Assembly: GCF_029846235.1 (NCBI RefSeq) | Contig: NZ_JARVWP010000024.1 | Span: 1-64,000, forward strand | Reading direction: 5' to 3' | Length of the DNA: 64,000 nt | Origin: Bradyrhizobium sp. CER78 | GTDB lineage: Bacteria > Pseudomonadota > Alphaproteobacteria > Rhizobiales > Xanthobacteraceae | In this document: one piece after another, positions 16,672 through 25,073 of the stretch | How positions within the stretch are numbered: position 1 is the stretch's first letter | Layout: the number at the start of each line of letters is the position of its first letter | The notes under the pieces: model-generated | What the model was told of the DNA's origin: nothing | Databases searched by the model: none | What the model saw: the letters and a program-made list of their open reading frames with translations, nothing else | Position numbers and translations under genes: made by a program

Positions 16672-17685
16672 TCAAGCCTCCAGCGTTTCGATCAGCGCGC
16701 GGCCTAGCCGTGCCGGACCCGGGAAGTAGTCCCATTCCTGTGCGTGCGGGTAGGGCGTGTCCCAGCCGGCGACGCGCGCGATTGGCGCTTCCAGATGATA
16801 GAAGCAGCGCGCCTGCACCAGCGCGCACAACTCGGCGCCGAAGCCCGAGGTCAATGTTGCCTCATGCACGATCACGCAGCGCCCGGTCTTCTTGACCGAG
16901 GCTTCAATCGTGTCGAGATCGAGCGGCAGCAGGGTGCGGAGATCGATGATCTCGGCGTCGACCCCGGTCTCGGCCACGGCGCTCGCGGCGACATGGACCA
17001 TCGTCCCGTAAGCGAGCACGGTGACGGCGTTGCCGGGCCGGCGGATCGCGGCGCGGCCGAGCGGAATGGCAAAATGCCCGTCGGCAACTTCGCCGAGATC
17101 GTGCTTCGACCATGGCGTCACCGGCCGATCGTGATGGCCGTCGAACGGGCCGTTGTAGAGCCGCTTCGGCTCGAGGAAGATCACGGGGTCGGGATCCTCG
17201 ATGGCGGCGATAAGGAGACCTTTGGCGTCACTCGGGTTCGACGGCACCACCGTCTTGATGCCGCAGACATGGGTGAACAGCGCCTCCGGGCTCTGACTGT
17301 GCGTCTGTCCGCCAAAGATGCCGCCTCCAGTCGGCATGCGCACGACGAGCGAACAGGTGAACTGGCCGTTGGAGCGATAGCGCAGCCGCGCGGCTTCCGA
17401 GACGATCTGGTCGTAGGCCGGATACATGTAATCGGCAAACTGGATCTCTACGCATGGCTTCAGGCCATAGGCGGCCATGCCGACGGCGGCGCCGACGATG
17501 CCGAGCTCGCTGATCGGCGTGTCGAAGCAGCGGCTCTTGCCATATTTCGCCTGCAGTCCTTGGCTGGCGCGAAACACGCCGCCGAAATAGCCGACATCCT
17601 CGCCGAACACCACGACGTCGTCATCGCGCGACATCATCACGTCCATGGCGTCGCGGATCGCCTCGATCATGGTTCGCTGCGCCAT
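16672..17685 (-). CDS. bkdA2: Branched-chain oxoacid dehydrogenase E1 beta subunit
   Basis: A 337-residue transketolase-type beta subunit. The N-terminus TMIEAIRDAMDVMMS and VVVFGEDVGYFGGVFRAS are diagnostic, as are the DTPISELGIVGAAVGMA and LEPKRLYNGPFDG segments found in branched-chain E1beta. ATG 17685 lies just after the alpha-subunit stop; the open frame extends far upstream in the alpha gene but that part is not protein-like. With E1alpha it decarboxylates the 2-oxoacids derived from valine, leucine and isoleucine using thiamine diphosphate. Confidence 0.94.
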   Translation of the reverse strand: MAQRTMIEAIRDAMDVMMSRDDDVVVFGEDVGYFGGVFRASQGLQAKYGKSRCFDTPISELGIVGAAVGMAAYGLKPCVEIQFADYMYPAYDQIVSEAARLRYRSNGQFTCSLVVRMPTGGGIFGGQTHSQSPEALFTHVCGIKTVVPSNPSDAKGLLIAAIEDPDPVIFLEPKRLYNGPFDGHHDRPVTPWSKHDLGEVADGHFAIPLGRAAIRRPGNAVTVLAYGTMVHVAASAVAETGVDAEIIDLRTLLPLDLDTIEASVKKTGRCVIVHEATLTSGFGAELCALVQARCFYHLEAPIARVAGWDTPYPHAQEWDYFPGPARLGRALIETLEA

Positions 17686-17687
17686 GG

Positions 17688-18920
17688 CTATACTCCGGCT
17701 TCCTGGCGCTGCCGGCGCAGATGTGGCGGCATCTGCGAAAACACCCCCTCGAACATGTCGCGCGCAGAGGCATGCTCGCGGGAATGCAGCGTGCCGTGGC
17801 TCTCGGCCTCCTTCTGCGCTGCGATCACGGTGTCCAGGATCTCGGCCTCGGTCTGCTTGTGCCGCTCCTCCGACCAGGCACCGCGCACGATCAGGTGGTT
17901 CTTCAGCCGGATGACGGGATCTCCCAGCGGCCATGCCTCGGATTCCGTCTTCGGCCGATAGCCCGCAGGATCGTCCGACGTGGAATGGGCGCCGACGCGA
18001 TAGGTCACGTGCTCGATCAACGTTGGGCCGAGGTTGCGGCGTGCGCGCTCGCATGCCCATTGCGCCACCGCATGCACCGCGAGGTAGTCGTTGCCGTCGA
18101 CCCGCAGCGCCGGAATGCCGAAGCCGAGGCCGCGTGCCGCGAAGGTGCCGGAGCCGCCGCGTGCGATGCCCTGGAAGGTCGAGATGGCCCATTGGTTGTT
18201 GACGATGCTGAGCACGACCGGCGCACGATAGGTCGAGGCGAACACCAGCGCAGCGTGGAAATCCGACTCTGCCGTGGCGCCGTCGCCGATCCAGCCGACC
18301 GCGATCTTGCTGTCGTTCTTGATCGCCGAGGCCATCGCCCAGCCGACGGCCTGGATGTACTGGGTGGCGAGATTGCCCGAGATGGAGAAGAAGCCGTGCT
18401 CCCGGGAGGAATACATCACGGGCAGCTGGCGCCCCTTCAGCGGATCATGCGTGTTGGAGTAGATCTGGCAGGCCATCTCGACCAGCGAATAGCCGCCGGC
18501 GATCAGCAGCCCGGCCTGCCGATAGGTCGGGAAATTCATGTCGCCCGGCTTGAGCGCCTTGCGAAACGCGCAGCTCACGGCCTCCTCACCCATGTGCTGC
18601 ATGTAGAACGACGTCTTGCCCTGGCGCTGGGCCATCTGCATGCGTGCGTCAAAGGCGCGCAGCGTCATCATGTGGCGCAGGCCTTCGAGCAATTCATCCT
18701 CTGAGAGCGAGCCAGCCCAGGGGCCGACGGCTTCGCCGTCGCGATTGAGAACGCGGATCACGGAGAAGGCGAGATCGCGGATCGCCTCGGCGTCGACGTC
18801 GACCTCGGGGCGGGCGACCTGACCGGCGCGCGGGATGCGGATGTTGGAGAAGTCCGGCGTGCCGCCAGGGCGCACCGCGGGCTCGGGGACGTGGAGGGAA
18901 AGCGGGGCGTAGTCGGTCAT
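17688..18920 (-). CDS. bkdA1: Branched-chain oxoacid dehydrogenase E1 alpha subunit
   Basis: A 410-residue alpha subunit, identical in length to Pseudomonas putida BkdA1. The thiamine-diphosphate motif begins GWIGDGATAESDFH and ends with IVNNQWAIS. The phosphorylation-loop-like segment RVGAHSTSDDPAGYRP is also present. ATG 18920 has GAGG eight bases upstream; a GTG at 18929 is an alternative. It leads the four enzyme genes of the Bkd complex, and the intergenic distances (2, 1 and 4 bases) show a tight operon. Confidence 0.94.
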   Translation of the reverse strand: MTDYAPLSLHVPEPAVRPGGTPDFSNIRIPRAGQVARPEVDVDAEAIRDLAFSVIRVLNRDGEAVGPWAGSLSEDELLEGLRHMMTLRAFDARMQMAQRQGKTSFYMQHMGEEAVSCAFRKALKPGDMNFPTYRQAGLLIAGGYSLVEMACQIYSNTHDPLKGRQLPVMYSSREHGFFSISGNLATQYIQAVGWAMASAIKNDSKIAVGWIGDGATAESDFHAALVFASTYRAPVVLSIVNNQWAISTFQGIARGGSGTFAARGLGFGIPALRVDGNDYLAVHAVAQWACERARRNLGPTLIEHVTYRVGAHSTSDDPAGYRPKTESEAWPLGDPVIRLKNHLIVRGAWSEERHKQTEAEILDTVIAAQKEAESHGTLHSREHASARDMFEGVFSQMPPHLRRQRQEAGV

Positions 18921-18953
18921 GTGGGTCACCTCAGCTCCGAGGCTTCGCTGCGA

Positions 18954-19253
18954 TCACGGCGCGGCGCCCTGCATCGCGGCGTCGCATTCGCGCCGCACCT
19001 CCACGCTGCCGATGCAGAACATGGTGCCGACGCGGCGCGCGAGCCGGTCGACCGCGTCGCGGTCGTCGATATCGATCGACGCGGAGATCCGGCACTCGTC
19101 GGCGACCGCGCGTGCGCTGACGGCGGTCAGCCGAAGGCCCGCGACCCGCGCCTGGTCGAGCAGGCGGCCGAGCGCGGCGTGCATGTCGCGGGAATGGAGC
19201 TCGAGAAGGAACACGGATCGGGCCTCGTCTTGTAAGGATATTTGTACTGGCAA
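18954..19253 (-). CDS. Small ACT-like protein upstream of the bkd genes
   Basis: A 99-residue protein whose predicted beta-alpha-beta-beta-alpha-beta pattern resembles the ACT domain of acetolactate synthase small subunits (IlvM-like): SVFLLELHSRDMHAALGRLL, then a strand with ISASIDIDD, a helix and a final VGTMFCIGSVEV. It lies 33 bp upstream of bkdA1 on the same strand. The only in-frame early start is TTG 19253, without a clear ribosome site, so the start is uncertain. An amino-acid-sensing role for branched-chain metabolism is suggested by the fold and the neighbours, not shown. It overlaps an inverted repeat at 19236-19258. Confidence 0.6.
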   Translation of the reverse strand: MPVQISLQDEARSVFLLELHSRDMHAALGRLLDQARVAGLRLTAVSARAVADECRISASIDIDDRDAVDRLARRVGTMFCIGSVEVRRECDAAMQGAAP

Positions 19254-19258
19254 TATCC
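19236..19258. promoter_or_regulatory. Inverted repeat, candidate BkdR operator
   Basis: A perfect 7-bp inverted repeat GGATATT-N9-AATATCC in the interval between bkdR and the bkd operon. Further GATATT/AATA-type sequences follow at ~19305-19350. Lrp-type BkdR proteins bind several sites in the divergent bkdR-bkdA1 region in pseudomonads; the match here is by position and symmetry only. Confidence 0.45.
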
Positions 19259-19349
19259 GGGATTGTCGTTCCGATTATCTGGGCTTATCAACGGTCTACG
19301 ATAAAGATATTCTGGGTATAAATCGAAAATACAGCATGGGATTCTCGAT

Positions 19350-19862
19350 ATGGTGAAGGTCGGGCGTGGCAAGAGGCCGGTCAGGGGACCCCGCAAGGAC
19401 TCGCTTCGCCTTGACGAGATCGACCGCAAGATTCTGCGCGCCTTGCAGCAGGATGCGCGGCTGACCACGGCACAGCTCGCGGACAAGATCGGGCTTTCCA
19501 CCACGCCATGCTGGAACAGGTTGAAGCGGCTCGAGACGCAGGGCTATATCGATGGTTACGTCGCGCTGCTCAATCAGGAGAAGCTCGGCCTGCCTGAAAC
19601 CGTCATCATAGAGGTGACACTCGACCGCCACGATGAGGAGATGCTCGAGCGCTTTGGCCAACTGCTCACGGACTTGCCGGAGGTGATCGAAGCCTATCTC
19701 ACAACCGGCGACTACGACTACGTCGTGAAGGTCGCGGTCGAAAGCACCGCTGGCTACGAACGGTTCCTGCGCGAGAAGCTCTATCGCATCCCGGGCATCC
19801 GCCACAGCCGGTCGTCGTTCGCGCTGCGTTGCCTGAAGAAGCTGACCTCGGTGCAGGTCTAG
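19350..19862 (+). CDS. bkdR: Lrp/AsnC-family regulator of the bkd operon
   Basis: A 170-residue Lrp-family protein. A basic tail (VKVGRGKRPVRGPRK) precedes the helix-turn-helix domain (LDEIDRKILRALQQDARLT, LADKIGLSTTPCWNRLKRLE) and the effector-binding RAM domain (VIEAYLTTGDYDYVVKVAVES). It is divergent from the bkd genes, as BkdR is in Pseudomonas putida, where it activates them in response to branched-chain amino acids. The unusually basic N-terminal extension may aid DNA binding. Confidence 0.9.
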   Translation: MVKVGRGKRPVRGPRKDSLRLDEIDRKILRALQQDARLTTAQLADKIGLSTTPCWNRLKRLETQGYIDGYVALLNQEKLGLPETVIIEVTLDRHDEEMLERFGQLLTDLPEVIEAYLTTGDYDYVVKVAVESTAGYERFLREKLYRIPGIRHSRSSFALRCLKKLTSVQV

Positions 19863-20149
19863 CAGGCGAAGCGCAGTATTTCTGGACAGGGTGTCAGCTT
19901 TTCTCAACGGTGACCTGGACGTTGACGCGCGCGACGCGAGCGACTTCGTGGTGCTCCTGGCGTCAGCGAGAATGCCGGTAGATCAGAAAAACCAAATAGG
20001 GGGTCAGAAAAAGCGCCTTGCATGAGGCGGGGTGACGTCGCTCATCTTGCGTCATCAAAATGCAAGCCTGCTATAGGCAGGAAACGATGGTGGCGAGCGG
20101 TCAATTCTGCGCGAGAGCTCGGCTCGGTCGTGCGTCAAGCTCAGGTGAC

Positions 20150-20266
20150 GTCGGCGTGCTTGCACTCTCGGACCGCATTTTGGTCGCCAAGCGCGGCAAG
20201 ATCGTCGAGGAGATCAAGGCCTCCGACGCGACCGAGCAGCAGATCATGTACGCCGCCGTCCACTAG
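20150..20266 (+). pseudogene. C-terminal remnant of a sugar ABC transporter ATPase (RbsA-like)
   Basis: The 38 residues from VGVLALSDRILVAKRG through KIVEEIKASDATEQQIMYAA match the extreme C-terminus of RbsA/XylG-type ATPases (…DRilVm..Griv…ateeeIm..A). No Walker motifs or other ATPase sequence occurs upstream; 19863-20149 shows no recognisable coding sequence. The fragment's stop directly precedes the dehydrogenase gene at 20285. The rest of the transporter has evidently been deleted, leaving its 3' end as leader of the surviving catabolic genes. Confidence 0.65.
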
Positions 20267-20284
20267 ATGAATGAGATGATTGCG

Positions 20285-21169
20285 ATGAAGGTTGGAATTG
20301 TCGGTGTAGGCCTGATGGGCCATGGAATCGCGAAGAACGTCCTCGCAAGGGGCGGCTTTCCCCTGGTCTTTCTCGACCATCCGGGCAATCAGCCCGTCGA
20401 CGACCTCGTTGGCCTCGGCGCCACGGCCTGCAAGACTCCCGGAGAGGTGGCAGACGCGTCGGATGTGATCATCCTCTGCGTGACAGGCTCGCCCCAGGTC
20501 GAAGCGATCCTCACCGGCGAGGAGGGCGTTCTGTCCCGCCTCCGCAGCGGTACCATCGTCGTCGATTGCTCGACGGCGCTGCCGGACTCGACGCTGCGGA
20601 TGGCCGCCGCGGTCCAGGCAGCAGGTGGCCGCTTCCTCGATGCGCCGATGACGCGCACGGCGAAGCAAGCGGAAGAGGGAACGCTGAACCTTCTGGTTGG
20701 CGGCGACGAAGCCGACCTTCGAAGCGTCCGCGCCGTCCTTGCCTCGTTCACCGAGGGTGTCGAACACGTCGGCCCCGTGAGTTTTGGCCATAGGCTCAAA
20801 CTGCTCCACAACTACGTGTCGATCGGCTTCATGGCACTGCTCGGCGAGGCTGCTGCGCAGGCTGCCGATACAGGTGTCGATCCGGCGATCTTCGTCGATG
20901 TCCTCGCCAAGGGAGGAGGGGCTGGCGTTGCGCTCCAGCGAATGGCGCCTGCCATCGTGATGGACGACGTCGGCACGGTTCCGTTCTTCATCGGCAACGC
21001 CTTGAAGGACATCGCCTACTACCGGACCATGGCGAGTAGCTCCGGAGCATCCAGGACGATCGCCGACGGTGTTGCCGCGGCCATCTCGGCAGTGGTCGAG
21101 AGCGGCCACGGCCAGGCCTACATTTCCGAACTGGCGCGGCTGCTTCGAAAAACGAAGCCCACGGCCTAG
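20285..21169 (+). CDS. 3-hydroxyisobutyrate dehydrogenase-family oxidoreductase
   Basis: A beta-hydroxyacid dehydrogenase of ~294 residues. The NAD(P) loop is KVGIVGVGLMGHGIAKNVL, the substrate-binding stretch is DAPMTRTAKQAEEGTLN, and the catalytic lysine lies in GHRLKLLHNYVS. The family oxidises 3-hydroxyisobutyrate or reduces tartronate semialdehyde; the residues do not decide between them. ATG 20285 is preferred because the Rossmann strand begins at once, but 20267 and 20276 are also in frame. It heads an operon with an aldehyde dehydrogenase and a LeuB-like dehydrogenase, and follows the transporter remnant. Confidence 0.85.
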   Translation: MKVGIVGVGLMGHGIAKNVLARGGFPLVFLDHPGNQPVDDLVGLGATACKTPGEVADASDVIILCVTGSPQVEAILTGEEGVLSRLRSGTIVVDCSTALPDSTLRMAAAVQAAGGRFLDAPMTRTAKQAEEGTLNLLVGGDEADLRSVRAVLASFTEGVEHVGPVSFGHRLKLLHNYVSIGFMALLGEAAAQAADTGVDPAIFVDVLAKGGGAGVALQRMAPAIVMDDVGTVPFFIGNALKDIAYYRTMASSSGASRTIADGVAAAISAVVESGHGQAYISELARLLRKTKPTA

Positions 21170-21200
21170 AATGACGATCGAGACAGAGAAGGGTAACCCA

Positions 21201-22679
21201 ATGACAACCGATTTCCGATTTCCAGTCGACGGACGAACGCGAAAGATGTTCGTTGATGGCGCGTGGGTCGAAGCCCGCTCGGGGCAGGTTTTCGAGACGC
21301 GCAACCCGGCAACCGGCGAGGTGATCGGCCGCGTGCCGCGTGGCGATGCGGCCGACATCGGCGCGGCCGTTACCGCGGCCCGTCGTGCGTTCGAAGGACC
21401 GTGGAGCCGCTTCAAGCCGTTCGAGCGACAGGCGCTGCTGCTGCGGATCGCCGACCTGTTCGAGAAGCACTGGGAGGAGATCAGCCAGTCCGATACGGCG
21501 GATATGGGAATGCCGATCGTCAGGACGCGGGCAAACAAGCTTCGCGTGCTCGGCATGCTCAGATACTACGCCGGCATGGCGACCGCCATCCATGGCCAGA
21601 CGATCGACAATTCGCTGCCGGGCGACATTGTTTCCTTCACGCGGAAGGAGCCGGTCGGCGTCGTCGGCGCGATCATCCCCTGGAATGCACCCACAGCTGC
21701 GTCGGTCTGGAAGATCGGGCCTGCGCTTGCGACCGGCTGCACCATCGTGCTCAAGCCGTCTGAAGAGGCGCCGCTGACGCCGTTGCTGATCGCGGATCTG
21801 ATGAACGAGGCCGGCGTGCCCGCCGGCGTCGTCAACGTCGTGACCGGGACGGGTTCGGAAGCCGGCGCGCCGCTGGCCGAGCATTCCGGTGTCGACAAGA
21901 TCGTCTTCACCGGCTCGACAGCGACCGGACAGGCCATTGTTCGCGCCTCGGCCGGCAACCTCAAGCGGGTATCGCTCGAGCTTGGCGGAAAGTCACCGGT
22001 CATCGTCTGCGCCGACGCGGACCTCGACAAGGCGGTGCCGATTGCGGCGATGGCCGCGTTCGCCAATACAGGCCAGATCTGTATCGCGGGCTCCCGCCTG
22101 TTCGTCGAGCGATCGATCCATGACGAGCTGGTCGAACGACTCGGGAAGTTCGCTTCCAGCCTGAAGATCGGCGACGGCGCCGATCCCACGACGGAGATCG
22201 GGCCGATCGTGTCCGAGCGCCAGCTCGACAAGGTCGAGGGCTTCCTGCGGAGCGGGCGCGACGAGGGCGCGAAGGTCGTGACTGGTGGCCGCAGATTGAA
22301 GGAGGGTGGCTTTGCGAAAGGCAACTTCGTCGAGCCGACGGTATTTGCCGGCGTCTCCGACACCATGCAGATCGCCCGCGACGAAATCTTTGGTCCGGTG
22401 ATTTCCGCGCTGCCGTTCGACACGCTCGATGAGGCCGTGACGCGCGCCAACGCAACGCCGTACGGTCTCGCGGCAGGTGTGTTCACGCGCGACGTGAGCA
22501 AGGCCCACACCATCTCGCGCAGTCTCCGCGCCGGATCGGTTTGGGTGAACACCTATCACGCCATCGATCCCGCACTGCCGTTCGGCGGCTACAAGATGAG
22601 CGGATATGGCCGTGAAGGCGGCACCGAGCAGCTCGATGAATACCTGAACACGAAGGGGGTCTGGATCAAGCTGGATTGA
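21201..22679 (+). CDS. NAD(P)-dependent aldehyde dehydrogenase
   Basis: A 492-residue aldehyde dehydrogenase. Motifs are the cofactor loop FTGSTATGQAI, the general base in LELGGKSPV, the nucleophile in NTGQICIAGSRL and the C-terminal PFGGYKMSGYGREGG. ATG 21201 has AGAAGGG upstream and fits the family N-terminus; ATG 21171 is an alternative. It would oxidise a semialdehyde produced by, or parallel to, the preceding hydroxyacid dehydrogenase. The substrate is not predictable from sequence, although the KMSGYGREGG end is typical of betaine-aldehyde/gamma-aminobutyraldehyde-like groups. Confidence 0.92.
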   Translation: MTTDFRFPVDGRTRKMFVDGAWVEARSGQVFETRNPATGEVIGRVPRGDAADIGAAVTAARRAFEGPWSRFKPFERQALLLRIADLFEKHWEEISQSDTADMGMPIVRTRANKLRVLGMLRYYAGMATAIHGQTIDNSLPGDIVSFTRKEPVGVVGAIIPWNAPTAASVWKIGPALATGCTIVLKPSEEAPLTPLLIADLMNEAGVPAGVVNVVTGTGSEAGAPLAEHSGVDKIVFTGSTATGQAIVRASAGNLKRVSLELGGKSPVIVCADADLDKAVPIAAMAAFANTGQICIAGSRLFVERSIHDELVERLGKFASSLKIGDGADPTTEIGPIVSERQLDKVEGFLRSGRDEGAKVVTGGRRLKEGGFAKGNFVEPTVFAGVSDTMQIARDEIFGPVISALPFDTLDEAVTRANATPYGLAAGVFTRDVSKAHTISRSLRAGSVWVNTYHAIDPALPFGGYKMSGYGREGGTEQLDEYLNTKGVWIKLD

Positions 22680-22788
22680 TCCGGACGATTCACTGGGGTG
22701 GCCGGGGCGGGGCATACGACGTCGTGCATGCCCTGCCGCGAGGGAAGCGACGTCACTACCACAAGAGACAACAGGTCGAGCGAGCATC

Positions 22789-23868
22789 ATGAAGGATATT
22801 TACAAGATTGCCGTCGTGCATGGAGACGGCATTGGACCTGAAGTCGCTCGCGCAGCGGTCGCGGTGCTGCAAGCCGGTGTCCAGGCTGGCACGCTCCGGT
22901 TTGTGGAATATCCGGCGGGGGCTACTCACTTTCTCGAAACCGGAGACTCTTTCCCGGCAACCACGTTTGAGGGCTGTCGCGCCGCCGACGCCATTCTCCA
23001 CGGGGCGGCCGGTCTGCCTGGTGTGGTTCATCGTGATGGAACCGAGGCTGGGCTGGATTTCACGCTGACGCTCCGCTTCAAGCTGGACCTGTTCGCCAAC
23101 GTGCGGCCCATCAAGCTCTACAAGGGCGTGCCGTCTCCCCTCGGGCGCCCGGGTTCGATCGACTACGTGATCGTCAGAGAGAACAGCGAGGGGCTCTATG
23201 CGGCTCGCGGAGCAGGCGCGCTGCTAAGGGAAGAGGTTGCGGTCGACACGCTGGTTCAGACCCGGAAGGGTATCGAACGTATTGTCCGGTTCGCGTTCGA
23301 ACTGGCGAGATCGCGAAACGGCTCACCGAAGGACGGCCGGCGCCGGGTGACTTGCTGCGACAAGGCCAATGTCCTGCGCACCTATGCGTTCTTCCGCTCC
23401 GTCTTCGATGAGGTTGCCAAGGACTATCCCGATATAGAAGCCGAGCACGTGCTTGTCGACGCGATGACGGTTCATCTCGTCAACAAGCCATCCCATTTCG
23501 ACGTCATCGTCACCGAGAACATGTTCGGCGATATCATTTCCGATCTCGGTGCGGCGACGGTCGGCGGCATGGGCATGTCCCCGTCGGAAGAAGTCGGTGA
23601 CGGCATCGGTTTCTTCCAGGCCTCGCATGGCTCGGCTCCGGACATCGCAGGCAAGGGCCTCGCCAATCCCTATGGAACGATTCTGGCATCGATCCTGATG
23701 CTGAGGCGTCTGGATCACCGCTACCGCGACACCCGGCTGCGGCTTGGTGCCGACAGGATTGAAGCTGCGGTGCGTGCCGGGCTCGAGGACGCTGCGTTGA
23801 GGACGCGCGACATCGGCGGCAATGCGACGACCGATCAGGTCGTCGATGCGCTTCTGAAGTTGCTGTGA
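22789..23868 (+). CDS. Isocitrate/isopropylmalate dehydrogenase-family protein (tartrate dehydrogenase-like)
   Basis: A 359-residue decarboxylating hydroxyacid dehydrogenase. The N-terminus IAVVHGDGIGPEVARAA, the substrate arginines (TLRFKLDLFANVRP and VIVRENSEGLY), the YRV-like helix and the metal site (DVIVTENMFGDIISDL) are all present, as is the NAD site ASHGSAPDIAGKG. The organism's own LeuB should be elsewhere; in this catabolic context tartrate, 3-alkylmalate or isocitrate-like acids are plausible substrates. It is 109 bp downstream of the aldehyde dehydrogenase gene and convergent with a LysR gene. Confidence 0.88.
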   Translation: MKDIYKIAVVHGDGIGPEVARAAVAVLQAGVQAGTLRFVEYPAGATHFLETGDSFPATTFEGCRAADAILHGAAGLPGVVHRDGTEAGLDFTLTLRFKLDLFANVRPIKLYKGVPSPLGRPGSIDYVIVRENSEGLYAARGAGALLREEVAVDTLVQTRKGIERIVRFAFELARSRNGSPKDGRRRVTCCDKANVLRTYAFFRSVFDEVAKDYPDIEAEHVLVDAMTVHLVNKPSHFDVIVTENMFGDIISDLGAATVGGMGMSPSEEVGDGIGFFQASHGSAPDIAGKGLANPYGTILASILMLRRLDHRYRDTRLRLGADRIEAAVRAGLEDAALRTRDIGGNATTDQVVDALLKLL

Positions 23869-23879
23869 GCGCGAAGCCG

Positions 23880-24776
23880 TCAGCGAAGCTGGGCCAGACT
23901 CGAGCGGATCAATGAAATCAGTTGCTCGGTGTTCGGGCGCCGGACCGGGCCGCGCGCGGTGATCAAGCCGATCTGACGAAGCTTGACGTGGTCGGAGATC
24001 GGGACCACGCGAAACTGCTGCACGCCGGCCTGCACCAGAGCGACCCGCGGTACGATCGCAATGCCGAGGCCGGAGGCTGCCAGAGCTAGCGCTGTCGTGG
24101 CCGCCTGGACTTCGAATTGCACATCGAGACGGACGGCGAGCGTTTCCAGCGTCTCGTCGATCAGCCCTCGAACCGCCGTCGTCTTCGACAGCAGGATAAC
24201 CGGCTTTTCGACGAGATCGGCGAAACCGGTGCTTGATTGCCCCTCATCGAACACCGGCGGTACGCAAGCGAACAGCGGATCCTCAAGGATCGGCTCGAAC
24301 TCATAATCCCCCATGTCGGGGACTTCCGGACCAATTCCGAACTCGACATCCTGGCGCTTCAGCAGTTCAAGCATGGGCGCCGTGGATATCTCCATGAGTT
24401 GCACCTGGCTCCGTGGATATCGAACCTTGAAGGTCGCCAGGATGTTGGGAAGCCATCCGGACGCAAGTGTCGGGACGCAGGCCATTCGAATGTGACGGCT
24501 GCGGGACTGCGCGGATTCCGTCAGCATATCCAGCCCAGACTGGACTTCCTGAAGGGCGCGCTTCGCCTGCTCGAACAGGATCCGGCCCTCTGGCGTGAGC
24601 AACACCTTCTGTGGCGTCCTGCGAAACAGCAGGACGCCGATCTGCTCCTCCAAGTCCCGAACCTGCATGCTGACCGCAGAGGGAGACCGGTTGGATTCCT
24701 CGGCAGCTTTCCGGAAGCTTTCGTGCTCGGCCGCGAGCAGGAAAGTATGGAGAAGCTTGAGATTGATGTTCGACAA
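23880..24776 (-). CDS. LysR-family transcriptional regulator
   Basis: A 298-residue LysR protein. The winged helix-turn-helix covers residues 1-60 (LLHTFLLAAEHESFRKAAEESNRSPSAVSMQV region), and a full effector domain ends near IRSSLAQL. It is convergent with the three-gene dehydrogenase operon and lies 11 bp past its end, so it may govern that operon without sharing its promoter. The 297 bp upstream (24777-25073), shared with dusA, show no site I can assign. Confidence 0.9.
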   Translation of the reverse strand: MSNINLKLLHTFLLAAEHESFRKAAEESNRSPSAVSMQVRDLEEQIGVLLFRRTPQKVLLTPEGRILFEQAKRALQEVQSGLDMLTESAQSRSRHIRMACVPTLASGWLPNILATFKVRYPRSQVQLMEISTAPMLELLKRQDVEFGIGPEVPDMGDYEFEPILEDPLFACVPPVFDEGQSSTGFADLVEKPVILLSKTTAVRGLIDETLETLAVRLDVQFEVQAATTALALAASGLGIAIVPRVALVQAGVQQFRVVPISDHVKLRQIGLITARGPVRRPNTEQLISLIRSSLAQLR

Positions 24777-25073
24777 GTTCGAATACCTCGGTGCGGCGCC
24801 TATGCGCGCGACGTTGCGCAGTGAACCGCGCGCCGTTCAACTTGTATATCTGGCTGGAGAGGCCGTCGTCTTGGTGAAGACAGAGTGTGGAGGCGTGTGC
24901 ATGCGTGTCCTCGCGTGCAGCACGTATGCACCGAGATCCGAAATCGCGATTTTCGCTTCCATTTCGAGCCTGGAAAAGCCTAGAAGAACCAAGCTGCGGT
25001 AGCGTGGTCGAGCCAAATGTCTCAGTCGGTCCAATAATATATGGGATCGAGCGAGTTAAAATAGATCAATGAT

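Noticed and set aside
16672..18192. A longer E1beta protein starting near 18192
   Set aside because: The extra ~169 residues are the off-frame reading of bkdA1; the family N-terminus begins at 17685.
19863..20149. A further piece of the lost sugar transporter upstream of the ATPase tail
   Set aside because: I could not find ATPase or permease motifs in any frame of this stretch.
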